Shown: positions 12,162-24,527, numbered from the stretch's first letter. The stretch is 64,000 nt of DNA from Cyprinodon diabolis (GCA_030533445.1 CM060065.1:23481474-23545473); one strand, 5' to 3'. Translations and numbers: made by a program. Notes: a model not told the origin generated them from the letters alone.

Positions 12162-12707
12162 CTTTAAATGCTCCTATTGCATATTTACCTCACAGTTTGA
12201 AGCTTGTCAGTTGACACTATGTCAATTGGGGGAAACACTTTCACCCCTGGATTTGCTCATAAAAGCACATGGAGTAGTTAATCTGTTTCTGAATAAAAAC
12301 AGATAACTTAGGTTGTGCCATTGTTGCCTTGTGGCAAGAAGGCAAAATACCTTTGTATCAGCATCAGGGAATTTCTTTATCTTTGATGTACTATTGAGAC
12401 TATTCAAAGTAAATTTTTAAAGAAACTGGATACTATTTATCGCTGTACGTTAGGTTTTGTTACTGATTGCAGCTATATTATATGTTATTGTTATTACATG
12501 TGAAGCCAAATAAAGAACTCTTTTATGTTTGAGTGAATTCAAGTAATTTATAAGTGAGTGTGTAAAAAGCATGATTGGATGTTGTGACTGCACTTTTTCA
12601 AGGCTTAATTTTGCTGTCTGTTATTATATTCAGATATGTCTATTCTAACAGGTTCAGATATGTCTACTTTTTACCATGAGTAAAAGCATAGTTATTTTTC
12701 CTGTCTC
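12162..12707. other. No feature recognised
   Basis: AT-rich spacer between the Tc1-like element and a SINE tail. No supported gene. Confidence 0.5.
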
Positions 12708-12809
12708 TGTGTGTTTCCCTGTGATGGACTAGCAAATTTGCCAGGAACCTAACTGGATGGATGGATGGATGGATGGATGGATGGATGGATGGATGGATGG
12801 ATGGATGGG
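12708..12809 (+). mobile_element. tRNA-SINE 3' tail with (GGAT)n
   Basis: CCCTGTGATGGACTAGCAA followed by a GGAT tetranucleotide run (12754-12809). This matches the 3' tail of the widespread teleost tRNA SINE (TGTGATGGACTGGC ... ATGGATGGATGG). The head and most of the body are missing. Confidence 0.65.
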
Positions 12810-14628
12810 ATCAGAAAAGTTGTGTAACTATATATATAATGGGGAAAAATATTTTAATGAATCACTTTATTTAGGGATGAATCAGTCTGGTGGACATTTT
12901 CATGGAACAGTCAGGCCACTAAGTGAATGTAATCTTGGTTTATTAAATTCAGTTTGCAAAAGTAAATAAATAATGTGCAGTCATTCATTAACTGTAAAAC
13001 AAGTTTCTCAAACAGCTGATTAGCATTCAAATTCAAGACCTTCTTCTGTACTCTTTGCTATTCTTCTCTAATTAGAAGCCCTATTAAGCATTTGTTAAAC
13101 CAGTTAGTATGTAAAATACAAGAGAAGCAATGCATAATGCCATTGTTAAGGGATCATGCATTGCCCACGGCATGACTGACGAAACAGAAAATAGTCCTGG
13201 TATCAATTACTGCAGCATGATTAGAGTGGCTTTGTCTCTCAGTTCCCACAGAGCTGAAGAATAAAGCCAGCTAGCTCATTTACCCTCCACCCAGAGGTGG
13301 CAAAGCCTTTTGATTTGCACTTCCTTTTAAATTTCTACTGTAAATCTGACATATCTCATTATGTACCACTACCTCAGAACTGGCATGCAGATCTTAAACG
13401 CTTGGAAAGATCACAGAAATATCCAGAATACGTAGCCTTATTGCCCTGTGTGCAATCAAATTAATTCAACTTAATCTCCACTGAAACATATATTGGTCTC
13501 AAAACTAAGCCAATAATAACTTTTAGAATAAAAACATGTTCAAACTAATTTATCAAGTATTTGCAGATATCCAACAGAAGAAAAACAGTGAAGATATTAA
13601 CTTTGTGGTTTAATTTGATCATAAATTATATGTTTCCTTATAAAACACAGATGATGGAAATTTATTTTTCTTTGTGATATTTGAATGTGTGAACAAATAA
13701 TTGCTTATGGTTTGTGAAGCATATGTATTGCCTTTGCAAGGAACTTCCATTTACTGTGAACCTTGAAAATAAACTCCTTATTTATTTGAAATATTATTAT
13801 TATTATTATGATATTGTAAACATAAGAAAAATGGAGAACTGAAATATAACTGGAACCAATAATTTTACCAGTTGGAAAAGAGTTTACTGTAGAAAATTTT
13901 GTCTGCTGATTTGGGAGTAGCCAGGAAAAGACAAATACCCTTTTTCTGAAAGAGGAAACATCTGACTCACTTTTTAAAAGTTACTTTGCACTGAAGCAGT
14001 GTTGAATTAAGTACTTTTGCCTTTAAGGTTTAAAAATTCAGCGAATGCTTAATATATTTATTGGCTTGGTCACTTTTAAAGTCACTGCAGCAGATCTGAC
14101 CATCCGTGTTTGATGAAAAAAAGACAACTTTGGTCTACTTGACATATTGAGAAATTCCTCTGTTTATTTTTCATCTTTTTGGTTCTATATCTTCAGGATA
14201 ATTTGTTTTATGAATGCTTCCTAATTTAACCTTTAATTAGAACTTTCATTTATACATCTTCTATTTCTTTCATTTATAAATTAATTTCACTGTTTATGAA
14301 TGTTGCACAAGAAAAATAAATGGTTTTATTTCAGTGTGTATGCTTATATCTTTGTTTTGGTCTGACAGACACTTGGATATTTACCTTTTTTTTAATATTA
14401 TCTGTATTGAAAAAAATACATTTTTAAAATAATTTGAAGATCAAATGCTTGTTTATGTGTTTTATTGCTTTAACAGGAATATTGCATTTGGAGAAAGAGA
14501 AATAATTAGTTTGCCCAGAAGTTTTTTGTGAATCAAATGTTTTATTTTAATAAATTTGAGATAATTTTTTTTGTTTTGATAAAATGCAGCTGCCAGTGGT
14601 TTGGTTCAGATTTAACACACAGTAATAG
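12810..14628. other. No gene; AT-rich DNA
   Basis: Contains a short ATT run at 13793-13808. 13130-13310 is less AT-rich and free of recognisable repeats. Nothing else is supported. Confidence 0.5.
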
Positions 14629-14806
14629 TAAATGGCATGTACTTATATACTGCCTTTTTTTAAGTCAGGAAACTTGACCAAAGCGCTTTACACTACATTC
14701 ATTCTCCCACACACTCACACACTGATGGTGGCAAGCTACATTGTAGCCACAGCTGCCCTGGGGCTCACTGACAGAAGCGGGGCTGCCGTACACTGGCTCC
14801 ACCGGG
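14629..14806 (-). mobile_element. SINE 3' half, inverted
   Basis: Reversed, it reads ...CAGTGAGCCCCAGGGCAG, AATGTAGCTTGCCACC, AAAGCGCTTT and ends TGCCATTTA. This is the same 3' body as the SINE at 14957-15264 in the opposite orientation, 5'-truncated. Confidence 0.8.
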
Positions 14807-14956
14807 GTTTTGTCGATATCCCAGATCCGTTTAGCCTTTTTTTGTGATATTGTCTCAAGTGGTTACTTTTTTAAGAAGCACCTAATGGCTTTGCCATAAA
14901 TTTTGGGGGAGGAGAGATGTAACTACCGTCAACATTTTTTGAAAATAATTTTCCAC

Positions 14957-15264
14957 TAGGGGGACAGTGGCTTTGGACGAAGAAGCTTGCTCTGCAACCG
15001 GAGGGTTGTCAGTTCAAGCCCCAGCTCGAGCTTTCAGTGTTCACTTCATCTGCATTGCCATCTGATGGTGGTCGGAGGGACTGGTGCTGCCAGTTTGCCG
15101 CAGCCTCATTTCTGTCAGTGAGCCCCAGGGCAGATGTGGCAACAATGTAGCTTGCCACCGTCAGTTTTTGAGTATGTGCTTGAATGGGTGAATGACTGAA
15201 TGTAATTCAGTAAGTGCTTTTGTCAGTCTCTTGACTTGAAAAAAAAAAGCCATTTACCATTTAC
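14957..15264 (+). mobile_element. tRNA-derived SINE, nearly full length
   Basis: A tRNA-like head has an A-box-like segment (GGACAGTGGCTTTGGAC) and a B-box-like segment around 15009-15022 (CAGTTCAAGCCCC). The body includes CAGTGAGCCCCAGGGCAG and AATGTAGCTTGCCACC and the tail is AAAGCCATTTACCATTTAC. This is a common teleost SINE architecture. Point changes and small indels show it is old. Confidence 0.8.
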
Positions 15265-16189
15265 TTAATGTAGCAGCATGTCCACATAGTTTTTTTTTCT
15301 ATCCTTTTGAGCTTTTCTGTTTCTTTTGTGTTTTGAGAAAATGTAATAAAAGTTCTTTAAAAAATCTCATTAATCTATAGATGAGCCAAATAAAAACCAA
15401 TCCAGAAATTATTATGAAGAACCATAGAATAATATATTGAAGGAGGTAACATATTGTCACACATTACCTTTGATGAACTGTTTTATACTCTTTGTATTAA
15501 AGTTAATTAACCTTTACCTTTTTCAGATGCAAAATACCACTCTTAGGGACAAAAGCAACGAAAAAGCCCAGATGAATATTCAACGATTAAGTTGTCATTG
15601 CCTACGGTAACATTGCATTGACCTTCACAATACTCCTGTGGACAGTGTACATTTGATTTTGGCAATGCCTCTAGTGAACCAAGGTGAGTGGCATCAGGTA
15701 TGTTGAACCACCAGTCTATGACCACTGACCCTTTAATCGTCTTGGCTCACTTAAGCTGCTGGTGGATCCCTCAGTAGATTTGTTTTTAATGCGCTGTAAT
15801 TTTTTTCCCCTTCTCCTCCTCCTTCTGAGCCACCCTTTTTATCTTCTTCCTGCTGTGTGGTTGAAACCCCAATGAAGCTGGAGGTAGTCTCAAATTACCT
15901 ACAACAGTTCAATCGGGTAAATACAGCTTTAGTAAGTCCCGAATCATACTGTATGTACAGTAGTGATGCCATATCACTGTTTTAACCATTACAGACTGCT
16001 TCTAAAGTACCTAAAAGCATTGTTTTATAGCTAATTACCCAGTCTACATATTTATATATGCAGACAAATATAAAACAAAATAATAATATTCTTGTCTGCT
16101 TAGTTGTTTCTTTCCTAGACAGGGTCACCTGTGAAGCTAGTTTACCTTTTCTCACAGAAAGTATTCATCGATGAGCACTTCTAAATTCC
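15265..16189. other. No feature recognised
   Basis: Unremarkable sequence with a CT-rich patch at 15800-15850. The 60-codon frame at 15543-15725 (minus) shows no known motif. Confidence 0.45.
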
Positions 16190-16476
16190 TCCTGTATGTC
16201 TCCTTCTCTCTCCTTGAATCCCTAGTCTGTCTTGGCAGAAGGCCCCTCACACTGAAGTTATTTCTGCTGGCGGTTCCTTCCTTTTAACCGCTTTTCTTTT
16301 TTCTCTCCACTGTTTCTATATGCATGCTCGATGTGAGGGATTGCCGTAGAGTCAACAACAAAATGCAAAATGCAAACATCTGCTGTCACCACATGCTCTA
16401 AAGCGCCTTGAGATTACATGTTCTGTGAATTGGAACATTATAAATAAACTGAAATGAAACTGAAATGAATTGAATT
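16190..16476 (+). mobile_element. L2/CR1-type LINE 3' UTR, 5'-truncated
   Basis: Contains CTTGGCAGAAGGCCCCTC, CTCTCCACTGTTTC, TGTGAGGGATTGC, GCGCCTTGAGATTAC and the tail AATAAACTGAAATGAA. The same order occurs at 37600-37870, the 3' UTR of a LINE whose coding C-terminus is visible upstream there. Typical dead-on-arrival truncated insertion. Confidence 0.8.
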
Positions 16477-18221
16477 ATTGACAAGATCAACTGGAAACCT
16501 AAGGTCAATGGACCCTCTCAGTCACTATAGATAGTTTATACATTTTTTTTTTTTACAATGATTGTGGCTGTGTAGGCCATGTGTAATAACTGTATGAAAG
16601 ACGATGTGTAAATGTACAGTTATATGTTGATATGAACATGAAGAATTTATCTTTGACTTTTGCTGTAGTGCAAACTCATAAGTTAATCAGAGTAGAAATC
16701 AGGAAAATTGGTGATGTGAACAGCTGTGGACTGTGTGAAGATGAAGTGGTATGTTTAAATAAGTTTCACATCTTCATACCCCTTTATAGACATAAGCACT
16801 AAATAATTCATATAACATAATTATATATGTCATTAATTATATAAAAAATATGCATGTATTACATTTTTATTGTTTGTAATAAAGTTATTCATCCTTTCAA
16901 TAAATTAAGGCATAAACAAGAAAAAATACATAAAAAGTGAAAACAAACATTAAGAAAAAACATGATTCTTTCATTATGAATCCCGTTGCTTTCATCCCTA
17001 TACAGTACATGCATAAATAAAGTTTATAAATAAAGTTTTAATCAAAACTTTATTTACTGTTTATTTACTGTTTTATTTATCTACTTACTGCAATTTCATA
17101 CGGAACGTTGAAATTGCCTTTAAAAGTGTGCTGAGGAACCTATTTATTATATAGTGTTTTGTTTTTTTCCCCCCTACAGTTTTACAGCCATGTCAAAAAT
17201 TTTAAGATGGACATACTGTAATACCTGAGTATCTTTATCCAAAACTTCATAATTTATAATGACACTTAAAAAAATGTTCTCAGACAACTGGCCGACCAAG
17301 AAGGTAATCTTCTGTCCTAAGTTGTTAATGAATAAGAAACATAAAATATATGTTTAATTTTATGGGTTCATCGTGTAAATTATAGTTTTACCAAGCTTTT
17401 TTGACAGTGGCTCTGCTATTCCTCCCAGTTCCCTGTTTATAGAGCATGTTGTTATTCCCTTCAGTGGTCAGATTTGTGCAAAGGAAAACCTTTTAATATG
17501 AATGTTGAAAAATGTTTTTCATAAAGCACCACACCTGCATTTAGAGAGGAGAAACTGAGACAAAAAGAGGTATTGTTGTTGGATGTAGGTCTGCTCTTAA
17601 AAGCTGCTGCTCCCAAGAACATTCCATGTTGTCACGTAATACTGTTACTCAGTTTCCTGTTGGAAGTGTCTGCTTAAAATGAGAGTGTGTTTGCAGTTAC
17701 AGTTGTGTATCTCTATCTTTTTTCCTTGTAGATTTTCATGATCCGTTTATCTAAGGTTCCAATTTTGAGCACCTCACACGTGCTGCTATACTTAAATTAA
17801 AATAAAACAAGATACATTTTGTTCCTTTGCTACAAATAATGACAAAAAGTGTGTTTATGTATCAGGACTAAAAACATATGACATGTCTCTTGTTCTGGGA
17901 AGCTAGCCTGCAATTAAAATCTTTTATAGGTTTCTATATAATGTACAGGAACACTGTAATGTGAAAAAACATTGCCAAAGAAATAACTCACCTATGCTCT
18001 GCTTGGAATTGTAAAAAAGAACGACTCCCAATGGATGCCTCATGCAAAAGGCCTTGAACACCATACTGTTTGTCTAAAATTATGCTTGGGTTGATGTAAA
18101 ATGTATGTTAAATAAAAAAAAAAGAAAAGAAAAGAAAAGTTTTCAGGCTTTGTGCTTCGGCAAAGCCTGCAAACATGTATTGAAAAGTTGGATTTGGGAC
18201 AAAAACAGATCATTTATAGTA
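16477..18221. other. No gene; AT-rich DNA with AAAAG run
   Basis: A GAAAA repeat lies at 18119-18139. The rest has no recognised feature. Confidence 0.45.
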
Positions 18222-18446
18222 TTAAAGGGGTCTTAAAATGCATAACCAAGTTTGTCATAGATGAATAACGATAGTTCAGTGGGTGAAATGGACGTAAGTT
18301 CAAACCCCATCGACACCTTCTTTCTCTGCATATCTCACAATTCTAAACTTTCACCATAAAGTGAATCCAAACGAAGCCCCGAGTTGACGTAAACTCAGGG
18401 ATGTTGCCCTATATGGTTCTGGCCTGTACTTTTGTCACACTCTGAA
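18222..18446 (+). mobile_element. TTAA-type repeat with Pol III-like boxes, partial
   Basis: Starts TTAAAGGGGTC at 18222 and is collinear with the reverse complement of 48160-48404. It shares GCATAACCAAGTTT, ATAGATGAA, GATAGTTCAGTGGGTGAA, TTTCTCTGCATATCTCACAATTCT-like sequence and TGGTTCTGGCCTGTACTT. The right terminus is missing or unrecognised. It contains an A-box-like TAGTTCAGTGGG and a B-box-like GTTCAAACCCC about 30 bp apart, in tRNA-like spacing. Confidence 0.7.
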
Positions 18447-19331
18447 ATTTAAATACAGACCAGCCCTCTGGTTCACTGGCCCAATAACATGAGTAGAAGT
18501 CGTGAAGATGTAAGACACTAGTTTAGCTGTTTTGCCTACAGTTGGGTTTACTTCTACAAGAATTACAAAGCAGGCAGTTTCTCTATTGAAAATGAGCCAG
18601 GACCATGGACGTAAATGCAATGTTCCAGGCTTCTTTTCTGTTGTATTGAAATCCAACTCTGTGCTTCCTTAACATTCTGTTTAAAATCCTTAATGCCTGG
18701 CATACACTGTATGCGCTTATGCACTTTTTGCTCAGATTCTCCAATTTTTTAGATCAGCCAAGTTTCAGCCTAATAGTGAGGCCTTCATCATGTAGTATAC
18801 AGGGGGTAACAAGGGGCGATTAGCCCTTTCACAACCATCACTGATCAGGAATCGTATGGTCGGGAGAAAATCAAAATTTTGGGGCAAATCCTGCTGTCGA
18901 AGCAAAGGTATGAGCCGATTCACCAGAACCTCGAGCAATGTGTATGGGCATACAAGGGAGTTCTTGTTCTTCTTTTTTTTCTTCTTTTTCCAGATTGTCT
19001 TTTGTTTTTCAGTTAGCTGGGTGTAGCTGTCACACCACTCAGCACTGGTAAGCTAATCTGGTCAGGTCATCCTTCTATTGAGTTGGTGCATACAGGTCAA
19101 TAAATCTGGTTCTGTCCGCTAAAAGTAACTTCTTTAAATTAAAAAATATCCCACCCCAGAAAGTAAATAGATTTGGCCCTCTGTAATATAAAAATTATTT
19201 TCTAGAGCATTTTTTTTCTTAAAAGGCTAACACAAATTGCTAAATGCTGTTGTGCTTGGAATGAGTCTTTTAATTTCCAGCTATTTTTTATTTATTTTTT
19301 TTTTTGTAAAACAGCTTACAAAAGCTCAAGC
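18447..19331. other. No feature recognised
   Basis: Mixed sequence with a CT-rich run near 18970-18995. No gene, RNA or repeat ends identified. Confidence 0.4.
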
Positions 19332-20135
19332 TGTCATGATGTTACAAAGTTCAGACCCAAATGCAGAAAATTAAACAGAGAGACCAGGGAAAAGATTTAA
19401 CAGGTTTTATTGAAGAAGTTAAACAGAGGGAGAAGTGTTGCTCTGAACACTGCTCAACCGGAACTGTAAAGTGAGGGGAAGACACAGCGGTTAGTTCAGG
19501 CTCAGTGGGGAATTTGACTTGTGAACTTGGAGAAGAGGATTTGGTTGCCGACTCACGTTTCCAGAGAAGTTGTTGAATCCTTGACTCCTGTCTGTGTGCC
19601 GTGGTTCCAGTGTTTGTCTGATTTGGTGGAGGGCTGTAAAGAGTTACCCAGAATGTTAGTTGGTGAACGGAGAAACTGACTGCCACTCAGATTTTTTGCG
19701 GTAATTGAATGGGTCGTAGTGGAGAATAATCCCTTTCTCAGTGAGAAGCTGAAACGATCTCTTTCTTGGGGAAAGTGGATCCAAACCTCCTGTTTGAACC
19801 CCGGCTCAGTTTGAAGCTCAGTTGATCCTTCCAGGGAGAGAAGTTCAGAGAGATCTAGTTAGCAGGACAACTTCCTGCCAAGAGGCAAAGACAAAACAAA
19901 GTTAAACTCAGGTTGACAAAAACTCAGTTCGACTCAGCAAAACTCAGCTTGGCTAGAGTACCCAAAACTGGCAAACATTCTGGCGACGAGGTAGTGGCAG
20001 TCAGCAGCTTAAGAACATTCCGTTTAACGAGAAAACCATCAGCAGGTGTGTGAAGAGGCGGACCAGAACCAGGCGCCTCCTGGTGGATGAAGGGAGACAA
20101 ACACAGAAACACAAACACAAAAAAAGGAGTCCGGA
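19332..20135 (-). mobile_element. Probable solo LTR, minus orientation, about 800 bp
   Basis: Read on the minus strand it ends GTAACATCATGACA, the same kind of terminus as the LTRs at 51163-51452 and 59651-60287. An AATAAA (in TTCAATAAAACC, near 19400) lies about 70 bp before this end. CAAGC occurs at 19327-19331 and again at 20136-20140, a candidate 5-bp target duplication. With that boundary the LTR would start TC rather than TG, so the right edge could be off by a few bases. The small open frames inside are not gene-like. Confidence 0.55.
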
Positions 20136-20394
20136 CAAGCGCAACTGTTCATGGAAATGTTACAAAATCAATGGAAACAGTTAATAATAATAATCCCAAT
20201 AAAATATTCATAAATCAATTTTCATCACTTAAGATCCTAGTTTTAGCAACATACTATTCAGGATTCATAAAAAAAGAGACTGTTTTAGGTTCCTATCCGC
20301 ACATTATTCAAACTTACTTTGGACTAGGTCATCAAAGCCTATCTGCTATTATGATCAAATTAATCTATGTTCACCGTGACAGGAGGTCTCCTGC

Positions 20395-21459
20395 CAGTGG
20401 CGGCTGGTGGAGTTTTCTTCCGGTGGGGGGGGGGGCTATAACTTCAAAATAGACGTATACCAACCAAAAACTATTCAAAGGTATACTAAATTATCACACC
20501 AGTATATTTATATGAATGCCAAGGTCATAAAAACAGAAATATAATTTAATTTACAGGTTTACTTTTTGTGGATAAATGTTGCCCTTCTGCGGCTTTGGAA
20601 AGGCAAATCTTTAATTTTATGGTCCAATATGGTGTCACAAACCTTAAACCATGATGCACCAGTTTAATAATGGAGAAGCTATTAGTCAGCTTTAAATTGT
20701 TTAATATGTAAAAAGTATTTACTAAGAATGTGATTATTTAAGAGAAACTATACACATAAACAAAAACTAGAAAAGGTACACTGTATTATACTATTTTCCA
20801 TGTGAATACCAGATTGTTCATACTTTTTTGCCTTTTCTAAAAAAGTGCTTTAAATCAGTCCTACCTGTCTTTATCCATGCTTGGCCATATCCTGATGTTT
20901 GAAAAACCAGGCAGAAAAGCAGAATAAAGCCTTAGCCTTGCTGTATGCAGTTAGCCAAGGCTTGTAGCTAAACCAGGTCCTGGAAAAAGATCGAGTGTAC
21001 CATCTCCACCTGTTTTTGGACTGCTGATTAAGTTTGATGTTCGGCTGATCAGATCCAAAAGCTTCACCTCCAGCTTGTCTTGGAAATTTTGTTTTAAGGG
21101 ATTTAACTTCCCAACTTGACCTGTCAATCAGCCACACTACGACTCTGACAAAAGTTCCTGCTCGGGGCAAGCTCAGGGCGCACCTCTTATGCGCCCAGAG
21201 CTTCCCTATCCTTTTGCATTGCAGAGGAGCTACTGCCTTTGTGTGGCCCAGGGCAGAAATGCGTCACTAATCCGATGATGAATGAAACAGCTCTACTTGT
21301 GATTACAGATTAAATATTTAACTTGCACATATAAAACATTTTTTTGCATTTTCTAAAATATTTTAATTATATAAATTAATTTTTATTTGTTTTTTTTACG
21401 TTTCAATCAAGGTCATTGGGTGGGGCGGGGCCCTAGTGCTCTCTACTGGCCAGCCGCCA
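20395..21459 (-). mobile_element. hAT-like element, internally deleted, 1065 bp
   Basis: The left end is CAGTGGCGGCTGGTGG and the right end is the inverted CCAGCCGCCA, which seems to have lost its last CTG. Flanks are TCTCCTGC (20387-20394) and TCTCCTAC (21460-21467), an 8-bp duplication with one change. CAGTGG ends and 8-bp duplications are hAT hallmarks. A zinc-finger fragment of a transposase is visible on the minus strand inside. Too short for an autonomous copy. Confidence 0.7.
20871..21170 (-). pseudogene. hAT transposase N-terminal TTF-type zinc-finger remnant
   Basis: A 99-codon frame contains RSFSRTWF followed by WLTAYSKAKALFCFSAWFF. This resembles the TTF-type zinc finger of hAT-family and ZMYM-like transposases (R-x-F-x-x-x-W ... 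WL-x-Y-S-x-x-x-x-A-x-F-C-x-x-C). The second cysteine of the usual CxxC is replaced (FCFSAW), so the finger is probably broken. The frame ends soon after and no catalytic or dimerisation region follows. It lies inside the inverted-repeat element 20395-21459 and reads away from its right end. Family resemblance is from memory. Confidence 0.55.
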
Positions 21460-22939
21460 TCTCCTACTCATAACCGTGCATAATGGGCAAACCATTAATT
21501 CAGTTACCAATCTCTAAGTCACAGAAGGGACTGTAACAGGGAACGGTTGGTCTCTTTCCACCAGAAAACCCACCTTATCTAAAAAGCTGTAAAACTCTGA
21601 AAAACCCTCATGTAATCTGAGCAAGAAAACTTAATTTTGAATATGATAATTACATTCACCATCTAATTTAAAGACCTTTGATACCAATAGGACCTGAGTC
21701 ATCCTATATCAATACAAACCATAAAACATTGATCTGGGTGGGAGTATGGAACAAACAGTTTCCATTTGTCATCATCAAAAAACCATATTAATAAAAAAAA
21801 TTGTACAAAAATATTTAAAAAAATCGTTACATCATAACACCTAAATACTGTAAGTAAAGTATGCAATGTACACCTTAGAGCTGTTTTTCAAAGCAGTCAA
21901 TGATGTACACAATGGCACAAGAAAGTAGTCTGCTTTGGATTCTCCTAATGTCTCTACTCCATTTAGGCTAATTATTCTGAGTTTTTGTCCACAATTTTTG
22001 ATCTTAATGTTGTCTCATGGCTTTTAGGTGTTGATTACATGGGGGTCCTGTTGGTTGTGGTCCTGGCACTGACCATCTACATTCCTCTGTACATTTAGTC
22101 CAATTTGGTGCCCCTTGTTTTTATCAAGATCACTAGTGTTTTTATAGCAATTGATCATCATGTACCCAAAACTTCCTTCAAAATTTGTCACAACCAGATA
22201 TTCTGGTCAATTACTTTAATCTTATCTTGGAAGTTGACACTGGTATCATTACACGCAAGTTATCTGACATATAACTGCATATTAAGCAGTATTTAACAAT
22301 GTTTGTCTTACCTTTCACTTCGGGGCATTGGTAACAGAATGCAATCTTTGTATCTATTAAATAAACGTCTTTGCTTATTACATTGTATCTAAGCCAAACA
22401 GTATCAGTTTCTATAAGGTTCTATATTTAAGAATCTAAGTGTGGAAATAATTTATAAACTTTTTCTGAACATACTGTAAATCTAAACACATATTGTTTAT
22501 CATTGTGTGATTGTGTGGCACCAAGCCTCTCCTCCTTTTAAAGGAACATCTCCCACACTTAGCTGCCTTTACCGCCAGCAGAGCTAACTGCTGCGAATGG
22601 CACCCTCATTTCTGGTGCTCAGCCAACCAGTGCAGACAAGCCAAAACCCAGCTCACCTTTCTCTGATTCAGTTTCCTTTTATCCCCTCCCCCTAAATTTA
22701 ACCCAATCACTGATAAAAGTATCTGAAGCAGCTACTAGAACCCCTAATCATCACAATACATTTAAGCGTGTTTTTTCTTTTTTTTATATGAAAAACCAAA
22801 GACAGTAAAGCTCAAAGTTTTAAAACAGTTATAAAAAAATATATATATTATAATCAGAAGCATCTCTACATATTTTGTCAAAGTTTGAAACGCTCATAGT
22901 TAATTAAAGGAAGGGCTGGAGGGCGTAAAAGCTTTACTT
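21460..22939. other. No gene recognised
   Basis: AT-rich. The open frame at 22105-22296 has no recognisable domain, and 22500-22740 is slightly GC-richer without features. Confidence 0.45.
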
Positions 22940-23092
22940 TGGTGGCGCAGTGGTTAGCGGACACGACTCGTGTACGAAGGCATTAGTCCTCGATGCAGCC
23001 TCGAATCCAACCCGTGGTCCTTTGCAGCATGTCCCTCCCCATCTCTCATATCCCCTTTCCTGTCAGCCTGTATACAAAAAAAAAGTAAAAAG
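22940..23092 (+). mobile_element. tRNA-derived SINE
   Basis: The A box is TGGCGCAGTGGTTAG near 22943 and the B-box-like segment is CTCGAATCC near 23000. The body runs CCTTTGCAGCATGTC, TTTCCTGTCAGCCTG and an A-rich tail. Matches a well-known short teleost SINE. Confidence 0.8.
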
Positions 23093-23097
23093 TGCTT

Positions 23098-23779
23098 TGC
23101 GCGGATGACTGACTTAATTAATCATTTCATTCATCTGTATAACTCTGCCCAGTTTTTCATTACTGCTAAGCTGATTCACCTGCCCCTGCCTCTACTTCAG
23201 CTCCCTGCTACCAGTCATCAATGCCAGATTATTCACAAACCCAAACCAGTGAGGAGATTATTCATGAGCCAGTGTCATCAGCCGAGATTATTCTCGAACC
23301 TGGGAGAGTAAGGAGATCAATCATGAGCCAGTGGGGAGATGTGCCAGCGTTACCTTAGTGTTTCTGAATCCTCCTCTGCCTCTCAACCACTGAGCCTGCC
23401 TGTTCCGGTCTTCTCCATATTTTACCTGCCTGCTTCCAGTTGTCAGTGCCAGATTATTCTCTAGCCGTTGGTCAGCGTTCTCTAGCGTACCTGATTGTGT
23501 TCTGATTGCCTGATCCTAACCTTATCCTTATCTCTGAGCCTGCCTGTTCCTATTCTGATCTGTTTGCCTGACCTGTTTTTGACTCCTCCTCACCAAGGTA
23601 ACGTAACGCTGGACCCACTCTCCCCACTGGCTTGTGAGATAATCTAGCCCTGATGACTAGTAGCAGGCAGCTTAAATAGATGCAGGAGGATCAGATGAGC
23701 AGTAATAAGAAACCAAGTAGAGATAGACAGGTGAATGATATTATTAATTAAGCCAGTCATCTGCGCCAAGATCATAACA
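23098..23779. mobile_element. Two related LTR fragments in inverted orientation
   Basis: The left arm starts GCGCGGATGACTGAC at 23098. The right arm, read from 23779 on the minus strand, starts TGTTATGATCTTGGCGCAGATGACTGGC-like sequence. The arms share TTAATTAAT, a CATTCA/CCTGTC segment, CTGCTACYAGTCATCA, CAGATTATT/TAGATTATC and CCAGCGTTAC over roughly 200 bp. On the minus strand the right arm has TATTTAAGC as a TATA-like site. The middle (about 23350-23590) resembles the downstream part of the same LTR. Interpreted as two U3-containing LTR pieces facing each other, or one rearranged LTR. Confidence 0.5.
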
Positions 23780-24527
23780 GATTATTTAATTTTTACACAA
23801 TTAAATAAAGCAACAAGAAATTGCTATGCTTTACCCCAACTGTGGGATATTTACTGAATATCCAATGCACACACAAATTGAAAAAAATTAAAAACCATCA
23901 AAACATATTTAAATTTTCCATTGCATTGAACTATGCTCATAATGCTAGAGCTCAAAACAAATTATTTTGGATTCTAAACTACTTAAAGGGGTATGTCTTA
24001 CAATAAATTGAGATTTTCAGGAAACCAAGCTCCTGACCTTCACAATTTTTGTACATCAACACCTGCATGAATTATTGGACTTATGCATGATTTATGACAC
24101 ATCTGTTCGTTACTACAACCTCTCAGTAGTTAATTTAGTGCACCACTAAATGGCAATAAATTGTACACACTGTGTTTCAAGATGATAAAGGTATTGTGAA
24201 GGTTTTTTCCAATTTTTTTTAAAAGACCCACTCTTTCAACTTTTAAAAAAGTGCGTGTGCTAGAGCATGCATGAGCCCATTTCTCCTCGTGAACGCTCTG
24301 TTTAAAAGTTGCCGCCCTAAATCCCTCAATCACAATATCGAGTGGGGATTGTATAGTGGACTTTATAGCAAACTCAGTTGATTGACCGTTCGGACAAATG
24401 ATCACTGCTTTTTGCTCCGTTGGTCACGTAACTCCTCCTCCACTGTGTGGTGCCTGCGCCATCTTTTTTATTAGTCGCCGCTTTTGGGTAGCCTGAGCCT
24501 ATGGCGACAGCGAGCCGCTGTTAGAGC
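23780..24527. other. Unclassified, probable old repeat at 24130-24520
   Basis: 23780-24100 is AT-rich. 24240-24520 is GC-richer with CTAGAGCATGCATGAGCCC and GGTGCCTGCGCCATC, which looks like transposon-derived sequence, but no ends were found. Confidence 0.3.

Noticed and set aside
12757..12969. Frame starting with an Asp-Gly-Trp-Met repeat
   Set aside because: Translation of the GGAT tail of a SINE.
18270..18330. Possible tRNA gene (A- and B-box-like motifs)
   Set aside because: No acceptor or anticodon stems could be paired, and the segment belongs to a repeat also present at 48 kb.
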